From positions 62,001 to 126,000 of the forward strand of contig JAPFFF010000068.1 in NCBI GenBank assembly GCA_039105265.1: DNA of 64,000 nucleotides. Direction: 5' to 3'. The translations under genes and the position numbers were made by a program. Under the pieces are notes generated by a model. It saw only the letters and a list, made by a program, of their open reading frames with translations, did not search any database and was not told the DNA's origin. This DNA is from Tritrichomonas musculus (Eukaryota > Parabasalia > Tritrichomonadida > Tritrichomonadidae). This document shows positions 8,992-18,060 of this stretch, piece by piece; position 1 is the first letter of the stretch; every line of letters begins with the position of its first letter.

Positions 8992-8999
8992 ATATGTAA
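8992..8999. repeat. target-site duplication, left copy (ATATGTAA)
   Basis: Eight bases identical to 10308-10315 and directly abutting the left inverted repeat of the transposon at 9000. Confidence 0.75.
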
Positions 9000-10307
9000 A
9001 AAGGTGTGGAAACTTTTTTCTCTCTTACACTTTCATTTATAACTCTTATATTATATATAATTTCTCATAAAAATCATGAACATAAAAAATAATATAATAT
9101 TTGCTGAAAAAAAATCAAGATATAATCACATATTTAAATTGAAATGTTTATGTTATTTATTTTTCATATAACATATCAATACCATGCTTTTATCATCATT
9201 CAAAAAAAGCTGTAAATGAATAATTTTTATATTTTATTTAGCTTTTCTGTGTATAATATTGAAATATTTGATGCAATATCTAAAATATTTGAAGTTTAGG
9301 ATATATCTTTTGGGAATTATTTAATATTGATCAAGAGGTGTCTTTAAAGAATAACTTTTTTTTGCAATTTATGGAACTTTTAAGAATATTATATAGAGAT
9401 TACAATGTATCTTGTGCTTTAAAGTTTGGAGCTCTCGAGATATTAAATCTCGAATCTTCCTTAATTGATCTGATCATTCAAAAAATTAGTAAATATACGT
9501 AAAACACTTTTTTATATATCCCTACTTTATCTGATGTTAGTTTATAGTTTCCATAAAAATGATTATATGTGCATTTATCTAAGTATTTTTTTTATTTTTT
9601 TGCTATTTAATTATTTTCGAACATATTCTATATTTTTTTCACAAAATTGCAATTTCATTTAATTTTAAATCATATATTTATATTTTGTTCTTTATTAAAA
9701 ATAAACTTTTTGAATGTCTTATGTCTTATACGTTATTTTTTCAATCAACTTTTTGAAGGTCTGAAGTATTATACGTTATTTTGGATCAACTTTTTGAAGG
9801 TCTGAAGTATTATACGTTAATTTAGTTGGTAAACTTTTTGAATAATTTTGAGAGGAATTTCATATCTCTTTATCTAGCCAGACAATTGATATTTTAAGTG
9901 ATGCTAATCGAAAATATAGACCATTATGAAATATATATTTTGATTTTTTATAATTCTGTAAGAGAATTTCAAAGAAATTTGAAATTTTTTTAAATTTTGC
10001 TCTTATTTTTTTATTATCTAACTTTATAGCTGTCCATTCTTTGTAATTTTAAGTTAAAATATAGGACAGTACATTTCATACCTTTTGAGCTTATAGTGTC
10101 CCGTAAATATTACTGCATATTTAGATAATTAGTAATTTTGATCATTTTTGATATCTCCATACCAGTAAATTTAATCTGGCCCAAATCATGTATACCATAA
10201 TTAATTCATATACTAATCATGTTAGAATGAATTTTATCCGAATATATGAAATATTCACGATTTTTTCTCTCAAAAAAAATTCAATACTTCAGAGTTTCCA
10301 CACCTTT
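9000..10307. mobile_element. non-autonomous DNA transposon (MITE-like), hAT-type target duplication
   Basis: A 1,308-bp element with no coding capacity. The ends are perfect 15-bp inverted repeats: AAAGGTGTGGAAACT at 9000-9014 and its reverse complement at 10293-10307. Immediately outside both ends is the identical 8-bp sequence ATATGTAA (8992-8999 and 10308-10315), a target-site duplication. An 8-bp duplication is characteristic of hAT transposases (and of a few other superfamilies), so an autonomous hAT-like partner elsewhere is likely to have moved it. The interior is very AT-rich and holds a short tandem repeat at 9703-9845. It fills most of the 1.7-kb gap between the ankyrin and DENN genes. 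Confidence 0.8.
9703..9845. repeat. short tandem repeat inside the transposon (~41-44 bp unit)
   Basis: About three and a third units beginning AACTTTTTGAAGGTCTGAAG and continuing TATTATACGTTA. The second and third units (about 9747 and 9788) are nearly identical; the first and the partial last are diverged. The phrase CTGAAGTATT also occurs just inside the right terminal repeat of the transposon, suggesting that the array derives from the element's own sub-terminal sequence. Confidence 0.75.
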
Positions 10308-10315
10308 ATATGTAA
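10308..10315. repeat. target-site duplication, right copy (ATATGTAA)
   Basis: Eight bases identical to 8992-8999 and directly abutting the right inverted repeat of the transposon that ends at 10307. Confidence 0.75.
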
Positions 10316-10474
10316 AAAATTTTAACAAAAGTGGTTTAATTTTTTTTTTTTCTCTGAAAAATAGAAAAACTTCTTGCATTCTTGAAAAATAATATAAAAC
10401 ATCATCATATATCGAATTTAAACAATAAATAAAAGATACACTAAGCATACGCAAAAAATAAAAATGATCAAACA

Positions 10475-12481
10475 TTAAGAATAATCTTTTGGAAAAGGTG
10501 AAAAAGGAGCTGTAGGACTCTTTATAGTAATTTTCTTTGAATAAGCTGGAAAAGGCATTGGTCTACTGGTTGGTACATTTTCGAAATGGCTAGCAGCGTT
10601 GGAACTTGTAGGAGACATTCGCATTGGAGAAGCTGGTGAAGATGGATTTGCTGACGCGTTTGCTGACGCTTTTCTGATGAGCTGTTTTTGTGTTCTGCTC
10701 AAAAAGTCATCAAAGATCCAAGTTTTCGAGAACAAAGTCATAAAAAGTTTTTCGTTTTCTTGGAATCGGTTAAAGAAATCTTCTTTATTAAGTTCAAAAT
10801 TGGCACAACTAAGCTTTATCTTTTCGTTTAGTTCCATAGCGATATGGCTTGCAAATATTTCACGTATTGAGTCTACGAGAAAAGTTGGAAAAACATATTT
10901 TTGTGGATGCTGTGCAATATAATATGGAGGGAAAACAAATGGTTCTACATTATTTTCAAGGAAATTAATGAATTCAGGATTAGGAGCCGGATTACCGAAA
11001 AATGGCTTAACTTCAGCAGGAGGTACTTTTGCTTGCGTAATACGGTTTTGAATCACAAGATTTATTTTTCTAACAATATCATCAAAGTGGGGAAGATTAG
11101 GCAAATCAGCAGTGAAAATTACATGGTTTTCTGGACTTTCTAAAGAGGAATTCACTAGAGTAAGTACCGTGCTTGCTGAATTTGTATTTAGATTTGTGCT
11201 CATCACTTCTGAACTAGCTATTGATTCAGAATTAAGTGAAAAGCTAGATGCAGAATTTGATGTTGAGTTATGGCTAGTACTAGCATCCTCTATTGAGTTG
11301 TTCACAACGGCAATGACATCAAAGTGAATAAGAAAGTCTTTGCTGTCACTGCTGCTTTCACAATATATACCACAAACAATTGGTGAATTACTTGATAAAA
11401 GAGATAGATGTGCTGTAGTAAAGACAGGAATGAAATCAGAGAAAGTTCTAAAAGGCCGTAAAATTGACATACATGCAAGAGCACATAAAGATGAGATATG
11501 AGGATCTTTTGAGATAAAGGCAACTTTCTTTTCAAGAAGTATTGCTTCATAAATTCGAACAATTTGTTCGATTGTAAGGCATGAGAAAAGTAAATCTGTT
11601 GATGGATAAGACAAGCACTGCATTATGGACATATTCAAAGGAATTGCCATTGGAACCTTGTTCGTATATGGAGAATCAGTTATAGGAGTGGTTTGCGGTT
11701 CTGTTGGTCTCCCAGCATATTTTGAAATAATATCCAAAAGATGGATTGGCGCTGTAAAGCCTGGAAAAACAGCAATAGCAGGAACCTTCTTGTCTAAAGC
11801 TAACGTTGGATGACAAAAACCTCGAACAGGTAAAGGGGCACGCACTTTGTTTTGAACTGCGGTTGCTCTTCCAGTAAGAACAAGAGAAACATAAGTAGCA
11901 AACTGAAAATGAGATGAAAGGAAATATTTATGACTGAGAAGGCAAAGAGCGAAAGGAAATCGACGATTTATTGTTGAAGCAAAGTATGGAGTAAAATCGG
12001 GAGGAGCGCGAAATTGTACAACAATTCCATAAACTCTATCATTATTAAACTCATTTGAAATTATATCTTCTTTACTCATATTTGCTTTTGAATTTGAACT
12101 TTTTGTTGTTTTTGTCGGTGTAAGCGAATCAAGAAAGAATAAAAATTCATTAATAATGACCTCAGAAGTTGGAATATTAGAATCAATTTCTTTAAAGCCA
12201 TTTGGAAAACATAATTGCTTAATATAATCTAAATCATTGTCATCTTGAGGATATTCTGTTGATGGAAACATTGTAAGAATTATTGGTCTTTCATCGCTTG
12301 TTTTTTCAGGAGAACAACCAAAAATAAACAATTGATCAAACATTTTTTGCTTACTAGAAAATATTGGTAGATTTGCTTGTGAACTTGGCGATGTATTCTC
12401 AAGAGACATCCTTCTCATCGTTAAAAGCGCTTTGCCTCCTACAGGGCTGAGCATTGGCAAGTTCATTGGTGCCCTGCTCAT
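10475..12481 (-). CDS. DENN-domain protein (putative Rab guanine-nucleotide exchange factor)
   Basis: A 668-aa protein starting at the ATG at 12481; a longer frame begins only at a TTG (12496). The upstream-DENN part lies at about residues 47-200 (DQLFIFGC, ERPIILTMFPS, IKQLCFPNG, and later FPFALCLLSHKYFLS). The central DENN core is at about 285-380, with the conserved stretch LEKKVAFISKDPHISSLCAL followed by LRPFRTFSDFIPVF and CGIYCE. A Ser/Asn-rich insert interrupts the C-terminal part, and downstream-DENN helices plausibly follow. The last 60 residues are Ser/Pro-rich and disordered. DENN proteins activate Rab GTPases at membranes by GDP-GTP exchange; the target Rab cannot be told. It fits the other vesicle-traffic gene in this block (Sec23/24-like). 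Confidence 0.88.
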   Translation of the reverse strand: MSRAPMNLPMLSPVGGKALLTMRRMSLENTSPSSQANLPIFSSKQKMFDQLFIFGCSPEKTSDERPIILTMFPSTEYPQDDNDLDYIKQLCFPNGFKEIDSNIPTSEVIINEFLFFLDSLTPTKTTKSSNSKANMSKEDIISNEFNNDRVYGIVVQFRAPPDFTPYFASTINRRFPFALCLLSHKYFLSSHFQFATYVSLVLTGRATAVQNKVRAPLPVRGFCHPTLALDKKVPAIAVFPGFTAPIHLLDIISKYAGRPTEPQTTPITDSPYTNKVPMAIPLNMSIMQCLSYPSTDLLFSCLTIEQIVRIYEAILLEKKVAFISKDPHISSLCALACMSILRPFRTFSDFIPVFTTAHLSLLSSNSPIVCGIYCESSSDSKDFLIHFDVIAVVNNSIEDASTSHNSTSNSASSFSLNSESIASSEVMSTNLNTNSASTVLTLVNSSLESPENHVIFTADLPNLPHFDDIVRKINLVIQNRITQAKVPPAEVKPFFGNPAPNPEFINFLENNVEPFVFPPYYIAQHPQKYVFPTFLVDSIREIFASHIAMELNEKIKLSCANFELNKEDFFNRFQENEKLFMTLFSKTWIFDDFLSRTQKQLIRKASANASANPSSPASPMRMSPTSSNAASHFENVPTSRPMPFPAYSKKITIKSPTAPFSPFPKDYS

Positions 12482-12738
12482 TGTTTTAAATAGCAATTAA
12501 AAAGATAATTGGCCATATAGAAACTTTAACTTGATTTCGATTTTTGAAATATATATATAAGATATTTGATTAATATATTGTTATTTATAATAATTTAGAT
12601 AACGTTATTACTGTAACAGAAAGATCATAATAATATTTTTAATATTATCGATATTATATTTATAAAACAAACATAATAATAATTCATAAACAAACAAAGG
12701 TTATATCAAAAATAATAGAGAGAAAAAAATAAATCTCT

Positions 12739-14058
12739 TCATCTCCACACTTTTGACACACGAACTGAACCTGCAGACGATTTTGATCTCTGCGATCTAC
12801 CGCTCATCTTACTTCTGATTTCTTTTTTCACGTTTATTCCAGTTATTTGGAGCCTTTCTGGCTCTTCGGCAAATCTGAAGTTTGACATTGCTCTAGATGT
12901 ACGCGGTGATGCAGGAGGTAATGCTGTTTCGGTTCTTAGAGTCCTTGTTCTTCTATTTGAGACAAACACAACTTTCCTCGGCTTTTTATTTAATGGTTTA
13001 TCTTTATCACGAATCGTTTCGAGCTGTCTAATTAGCATTATTTGTGGATCGATTGCTTTGTGCCGTTCAGCTTTCATAAAAACTTCAATTCTCTTCTCAT
13101 GCTCATTAAAGCAATCGATTTCTCGATTTTGATCATCTATTAATTTTTGATATTGTATTTTCATTGCTGCAACAGCCCGTTTTTGTGCTTCTTTTGTCTC
13201 AATAATTTGAAGATCTTCAGCCATTTTTTTAACTTGTTTTGCCCCTTCGAAATTTTTTGTTATAGCAAGTATTTTTTGCTGCTTTTTAAGCTCTAATAAC
13301 TTTGGCGACGGCTTGTTAAACATTATTAAATTGTTAGGGTTACTCCAGTAACTTTCAAACATTTTTTGCTGATTTGCTAGCTTTTCATCGAGTTCAAAAC
13401 GACGCTTTTTTTGGTCATCTTTAAACATTATGAAGATATCATCCCATTCAGCGTTTTTTTTGTTGAGAATTTCATATGCGAGAGATATTCTATTTTCTAT
13501 TGCCTTTGCTTGCATATTACGTAGCGTTTGATTTGCTTGACTCTCATAATTATCACTAACATACTTCAGTAAATCTTCAAGTTGTTTTGCTCTATCATAA
13601 TCTTCTTCAATTAATGAATTAAGAATCAATGTTTTTAAAGCGCGTAAAACTTGAGGTTGGACGTTCTCTGGGGGAATTTGGCGTGATATTAACAAATTTT
13701 TAAGTGCGAGTTGAACAGCGTCATTTTCTTCGTTTTCTTCATTTTCTTCAATGGATTCATTTTTTATTGATGGAATGTTTTGAGTGCTTGAGGGAGGATT
13801 ATCTTCTCCATTTTCGGAATTTTGATAAGTATTTCCAGCAGAATTGGGAATTGAATAACTTCTAGAGCTATGAGGTGTTGTAATTTTGAATATTTGTTCA
13901 AATCTTGCTTGGTTATCATCATCAATGATTTGTAAATCATTATTATTAGTGAGAATAGTTATCGATTTTTTAATTGTTTCTTGAATATTCGGAGGATTTT
14001 CATTTAATTGTCCCACATTTGTTTTTAAAGAATCTGATTCTTGTAAATCTTTATCCAT
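12739..14058 (-). CDS. coiled-coil protein, unknown function
   Basis: A 439-aa protein. The frame opens at a TTG (14070), but the first ATG is 14058 (MDKDLQESDS), chosen as the start. Residues 1-110 are acidic and Asn/Ser-rich. Residues 113-180 are helical (LKNLLISRQIPPENV, EEDYDRAKQLEDLLKYV). Residues 180-340 form a long charged coiled coil (KKNAEWDDIFIMFKDDQKKR). The last ~75 residues are very basic with Arg/Ser/Thr runs (VFVSNRRTRTLRTE, SGRSQRSKSSAGSVRV), suggesting nucleic-acid or microtubule binding or many phosphosites. No signal peptide, membrane segment or enzyme motif is seen. AACG occurs on the plus strand 24 bases upstream of the ATG. Confidence 0.7.
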   Translation of the reverse strand: MDKDLQESDSLKTNVGQLNENPPNIQETIKKSITILTNNNDLQIIDDDNQARFEQIFKITTPHSSRSYSIPNSAGNTYQNSENGEDNPPSSTQNIPSIKNESIEENEENEENDAVQLALKNLLISRQIPPENVQPQVLRALKTLILNSLIEEDYDRAKQLEDLLKYVSDNYESQANQTLRNMQAKAIENRISLAYEILNKKNAEWDDIFIMFKDDQKKRRFELDEKLANQQKMFESYWSNPNNLIMFNKPSPKLLELKKQQKILAITKNFEGAKQVKKMAEDLQIIETKEAQKRAVAAMKIQYQKLIDDQNREIDCFNEHEKRIEVFMKAERHKAIDPQIMLIRQLETIRDKDKPLNKKPRKVVFVSNRRTRTLRTETALPPASPRTSRAMSNFRFAEEPERLQITGINVKKEIRSKMSGRSQRSKSSAGSVRVSKVWR

Positions 14059-14505
14059 ATTAAACCACAATATCTTTGAATAACGTACAATTTTCAGATA
14101 ATTATTATTACATGAATTATAGCTAGAATCAAGACAATATAAAAATTATCCTGTTATTCAAGTTTCTAGTATACAGTACTACCAAAGTTTATTTAAATTA
14201 TAAACTTTTTTGGACTTGTTCAATATGCTATTTGAGCCAGTTAAAAAAACAGAAAGATTTTTTGATTTAGTTTACACAGATACTATATAATTTAGATCAA
14301 AAATATAACAATTAATGATTTTTAGTAATTGGTGATTCAAAATAAATTTAAAAATTTTTAGAGGTGATTGAGTTCTCGGCATTCTTGAAACAAATTTGAT
14401 ATATGATTTTAATAAAGAGCATGTATATTAAAATTTGTTTTATAATGAATGTTTTTAATTATCAAAAAAAAAAAAAAAATAATAATAATAAATGAAGGTA
14501 TATCG
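14059..14505. other. 447-bp intergenic region
   Basis: AT-rich spacer between the start of the coiled-coil gene and the end of the RAD23-like gene, both on the minus strand. A poly-A run at 14464-14479 followed by AATAATAATAA lies just downstream of the RAD23-like stop. No open frame, repeat or RNA gene is seen. Confidence 0.6.
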
Positions 14506-15339
14506 TTATAAGTTCCTCAAAACTGCTGCTGCAGTTTCCTCCGATCTACCCACAGCTTCAAATACTTGAATTACAGTAACAGGGTCGTACCCCATATTTA
14601 TAAGTCTCTGTACTGCCTGCCTTTCTTGAAGCGTGTAATTTGATAGCGTTTGATTAATATCTTGAACCATCCTATTTTCATACTCTGGGGCTTGCTGAAT
14701 ACCAAATGATCGAAGAAAAGGTCCTGGATTAGCTTGAACCTGTTGATAGAGATCTGGATTAATAGATTGAAGGGCACGTAATATAACACCGGGTCCATTT
14801 CTTATTATCGTATCATGTATTTTGAAACAATTTTCGAGACCAAGTATTTCTTCTGTTGGCCTAGCAGGAGGATATGGTTGGGAATTAACAATTGTAGGCC
14901 TTTGACCTTGAGTAGGAAGGCCAGTATCAGTTGGTTGTAATGGAGGTCTCAAAGAATTTTGAGAATTTGTTGATTGTGTTGCAGCAGCTTGTAATGAAAT
15001 AGGTTGTTGCGGTGTTTGTGGATTTTGTGCCACTTGAGATGTTGATTCCGATTTTTCTTCTTTTTTTTCTTGAGAAGGCTCTGCTTTTGGTTTCGGTTTT
15101 GCATCTGAAATCTTTGTAAACATTACTGAAATAATATCTCCGTCTTTATAATTTATACTCTCAATAGTATCTTGATCTTGCAACTCTTTGTTATTATGAA
15201 TAATTTTTTTAATTTCTTTTTTCTTGGGATCGACTTTAAAATGTGTAAAAATATCATCTTTAAAATCTTTTAATTCTTTGTCTTTGGGAATTTCGATTGT
15301 GACTTTCTTTCCTGCAATATCTCGAAAAATTACTTTCAT
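14506..15339 (-). CDS. RAD23: RAD23-like ubiquitin receptor (UBL - XPC-binding - UBA)
   Basis: A 277-aa protein with a ubiquitin-like domain at residues 1-75 (MKVIFRDIAGKKVTIEI, KIIHNNKEL, YKDGDIISVM). A Gln/Pro/Ser/Thr-rich linker covers 76-165. At about 168-214 is a segment resembling the STI1/XPC-binding domain (LRALQSINPDLYQQVQANPG). A C-terminal UBA domain lies at 235-277 (LQERQAVQRLINMGYDPVTV, ETAAAVLRNL) and most resembles UBA2 of Rad23. Rad23 carries ubiquitylated proteins to the proteasome and stabilises XPC/Rad4 in nucleotide-excision repair. Canonical Rad23 has a further UBA1 between the UBL and XPC-binding domains; here only linker is seen. The start is the ATG at 15339, with AACGTT 22 bases upstream (15361-15366). 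Confidence 0.82.
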   Translation of the reverse strand: MKVIFRDIAGKKVTIEIPKDKELKDFKDDIFTHFKVDPKKKEIKKIIHNNKELQDQDTIESINYKDGDIISVMFTKISDAKPKPKAEPSQEKKEEKSESTSQVAQNPQTPQQPISLQAAATQSTNSQNSLRPPLQPTDTGLPTQGQRPTIVNSQPYPPARPTEEILGLENCFKIHDTIIRNGPGVILRALQSINPDLYQQVQANPGPFLRSFGIQQAPEYENRMVQDINQTLSNYTLQERQAVQRLINMGYDPVTVIQVFEAVGRSEETAAAVLRNL

Positions 15340-15780
15340 CTAAATATATTTTTTTGGGAGAACGTTTGCCAAAATTGACTAAAATATTTGTTTTCAAAAT
15401 AAAAAAATATTTGTTGAAAATTTTCTTAACAGTTGCTCAAAAAGTTTAATCATTTATAATTTTAGAGTAATAATCTTACATCGTCATTAATAAATGTATA
15501 TATTTGCGCAACTTAATCTATTAAGAAATTATAAAACCCTAATTTCAAGATATATCATGCAAGAACAAGAAAATGTATAGTACCTTTAAGGTTATAAAAT
15601 CCAAGTTACAATGTCTTAATAAAATTATACAAGGAATTGGTACAAAAAAAATTGTTTGAATTTAATTGAAACTATATTATTAAAGTGTAGAAGGAAATAA
15701 ATATAGATTTTGCTTTCATTTAATTTGAATGATTAATCAGCTTGTTACTATCAAAACAATAAAAACGTTATTTTAACAGA
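15340..15780. promoter_or_regulatory. 441-bp divergent intergenic region
   Basis: Separates the RAD23-like gene (minus) from the coiled-coil gene (plus), so it should hold both promoters. An AACGTT motif lies 22 bp before the RAD23-like ATG and an AAACGTTATTTTAACAG stretch lies just before the plus-strand ATG at 15781. AACG-containing motifs of this kind resemble the Myb recognition elements described near trichomonad start sites. No open frame or RNA is visible. Confidence 0.4.
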
Positions 15781-16764
15781 ATGCTAGAAGAAAAAGCAAA
15801 GCAGTTTGAAAGAAGGCCTCCATCGCAATTTCAACAAAGTAAATTTTATTTTCGTGGGGGAGATGTTTTACGTGAGCAAGAATATCTTCAAGATCAATAC
15901 AAAAAAGCATTAGCAGATTATCGTGCAGCTGAACTTAGTTTAAAACATATTGAAAACCAAGTTCAAGATGCCACCGATGTTTTAAATGATCAAGAAGGTT
16001 ATACTACTGCTCTCGCATCTTTCTTAGAAGCAGACACAGAATCCTCTAAAAAAGAAATCGCTATGAAACAAAGACTTCGTGAACTTGAATCAGAAATTGA
16101 TCAATATAATCAAGCGCTTACCACAGTTAAAGCAACCCAAAATGCAGCTTCTTTAGCAGTTCTTCAAAAAGAGAAAGCTTATTATATGATAGAAATACAA
16201 CGAGGAAATAAAATGATTGAAAACTATAATACACAAAATTCTAATGCAATTAAGCAAATAGCAGCTTGTACAATCAATAAAAAATATCGAGATGCTCTTG
16301 ATTTAGAATACCAGTTAAATAAAACAAATCAAAAGAAAAATCATATGAAGCGCCTTGTTCAAAAGCTCAAAAACGAATTTGATTCTACACGTCGTGTTAT
16401 TCCTCATTCAGATTCAGAAGCTCGAGCAATCAGATCAGCAATGCAAGCAAATATAGAGCCAAAAATATTATTGATGCGTGAGCAAGAGCGCGAAGAGAGG
16501 AGAAAAGTCAAGCATGAGCAGCATATCGACAATCTCATTAACCAGATTGAAGAATTAAATCAAAGGATGATTGAAATTGGAATGGAAGAAGAAGACCAAA
16601 TTGAGACAGATGAATTACGTAAAAGGTGTATAAATGAAGATTATTCTGATACTGATGATGAAGAAGAAGATGGAGGAAATAATGACTCTATTAGTAATAA
16701 AAGTAGTAAAAATAATAGTAATGATAATAATGTTAATGAAGAAGAAGAAAAAGATGATGAATAG
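15781..16764 (+). CDS. coiled-coil protein with acidic Asn/Ser-rich tail, unknown function
   Basis: A 327-aa, almost wholly helical protein from an ATG at 15781. Residues 30-110 and 170-270 form long predicted coiled coils (EYLQDQYKKALADYRAAELS, EREERRKVKHEQHIDNLINQ). The first 25 residues are basic with two FQ-rich turns (PPSQFQQSKFYFRGG). The last ~55 residues are acidic and Asn/Ser-rich (DTDDEEEDGGNN), likely disordered. There is no catalytic motif, signal or membrane segment. A structural or scaffolding role is inference from architecture. Convergent orientation relative to the giant gene is separated by the remnant at 17.1-18.1 kb. Confidence 0.72.
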   Translation: MLEEKAKQFERRPPSQFQQSKFYFRGGDVLREQEYLQDQYKKALADYRAAELSLKHIENQVQDATDVLNDQEGYTTALASFLEADTESSKKEIAMKQRLRELESEIDQYNQALTTVKATQNAASLAVLQKEKAYYMIEIQRGNKMIENYNTQNSNAIKQIAACTINKKYRDALDLEYQLNKTNQKKNHMKRLVQKLKNEFDSTRRVIPHSDSEARAIRSAMQANIEPKILLMREQEREERRKVKHEQHIDNLINQIEELNQRMIEIGMEEEDQIETDELRKRCINEDYSDTDDEEEDGGNNDSISNKSSKNNSNDNNVNEEEEKDDE

Positions 16765-17139
16765 AAAATACTTATTTTTCTTTAAAAATATGTTTGCCAT
16801 TTTGTGATTGATTACAAATTTTATAATTATATATAATAAAAATGATTAATATATTTGTAGAAAGTAAATTCTTTTAAAACAGCCAATATGCTATATAGAA
16901 TCTATTTTTGCTTTGTTTATTTTATTTATATTTGATTCTATTATGATATAATTTATTGGAGAGTGTTTCATTTTTGCATTAAAAAAAAAAAATCATGATT
17001 ATATCTGATATCAGATATGACAAATTAAAAATTTGACCAAAAAGCAAAATTTTAATTAATCAATCAAATAATAAATCACATTCCTCAAAATCAATAGAAT
17101 AAATTCATAAAGAAATGCATAATATTGGCTAACAAGTGG
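16765..17139. other. 375-bp intergenic region with an 18-bp perfect palindrome
   Basis: AT-rich DNA between the coiled-coil gene and the GC-rich remnant. It contains the perfect palindrome ATATCTGATATCAGATAT at 17001-17018 preceded by a poly-A run (16979-16992). No open frame is seen. Confidence 0.6.
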
Positions 17140-17140
17140 T

Positions 17141-18060
17141 ATGGCCAAGCATTCAAGAAGACCATTCAAAAAAAGAGGAATGTCTACAAATATCCATGTG
17201 GAGCCTGAGCCATCAATTTTGACAACTAACAAGCTGACAGCAACTGGCAATTTGTCCGATGAGAATCAAACAATTGAATACAGAGCTAATTGGTGGCCTT
17301 CAAACAAATATATTTTCATTTCCCTACATATTTGATATTGAGATGAATGATACGAATGAATTCCCCTTCAACTATACGATTCCTGTTCCGAAAGACGAAA
17401 ATAACACGACGACTCCGATTCCTTCTAATCTAAACAAACTAATCAACCAGCTACAAAGAGTCAGTCATTTGGAAAAGATATTTCAAACCGGGGCATCGTG
17501 AAGATGCGCAAATCCGAGAAGTCTGTTTCTTGGAGCTTCGGAAAGCTTTTTGAGCAACATCGTGATTTGGAAGGGCATCCAGTCCGAACTTGCACCTCAT
17601 CGTTTGAAATCCTGCCCAAACACGTCGCATGTAAGAAAGGGCGGGATGAAGCGAGTCTGCTGCAGTGGGAAAGGATTCACAGAGACGTGCAAAAAAGGTG
17701 AGTTGTGCCACCTCCAGGCAAAAACGGAGGCTCTCGCAAAGCAAGACTCGGTTCTGTAGGACGCCAAAGCCCAGGCATGAAGTTCGAGTGATCTGCGACT
17801 TCTGTCAAAAATCGGCGGCAAAAAAAAAACTTTGCAGCGAGAGTCCTTCGATGGGCTGGCTGGCAGTGGGAAGCTTTCGGAAGTTTCTCAGCTGTACAAG
17901 GGCCTCCTCTTTTTCTTCTCAAAGCCCGATCCGAGGTGACGCAGGGAGAAGCTACTCTTGCTTGGCTTCTCACTCGCCAGATGGTTGTAGAGTACCGCAC
18001 GGACAGGATCAGCTACACGAGAATTCTCACTACAAAGTTCAACAAGAACCCTGAGCAATA
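17141..18060 (+). pseudogene. degraded coding region of unknown family
   Basis: About 920 bp on the plus strand reads like protein in pieces: 17141-17335 opens MAKHSRRPFKKRGMSTNIHV, 17259-17501 continues in another frame (EFPFNYTIPVPKDENN), and further pieces lie in different frames. The 3' end runs as EVTQGEATLAWLLTRQMVVE into a TAA at 18058-18060. No single frame spans it, and overlapping open frames on both strands reflect high GC rather than real genes. From about 17480 to 18060 the DNA is much more GC-rich than its neighbours and the change is abrupt. I cannot name the family. It may be a dead copy of a highly expressed host gene, an insertion from elsewhere, or a diverged mobile-element gene. 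The relic status is well supported; the identity is not. Confidence 0.6.

Noticed and set aside
10281-10475. 64-aa minus-strand frame with a hydrophobic, Phe-rich start
   Set aside because: It crosses the transposon terminus and its target duplication and has the low-complexity look of AT-rich non-coding DNA.
17451-18054. Several overlapping frames of 67-129 aa on both strands
   Set aside because: High GC lengthens chance frames here; none spans the region, they conflict with each other, and the best protein-like signal shifts between frames as in a dead gene.
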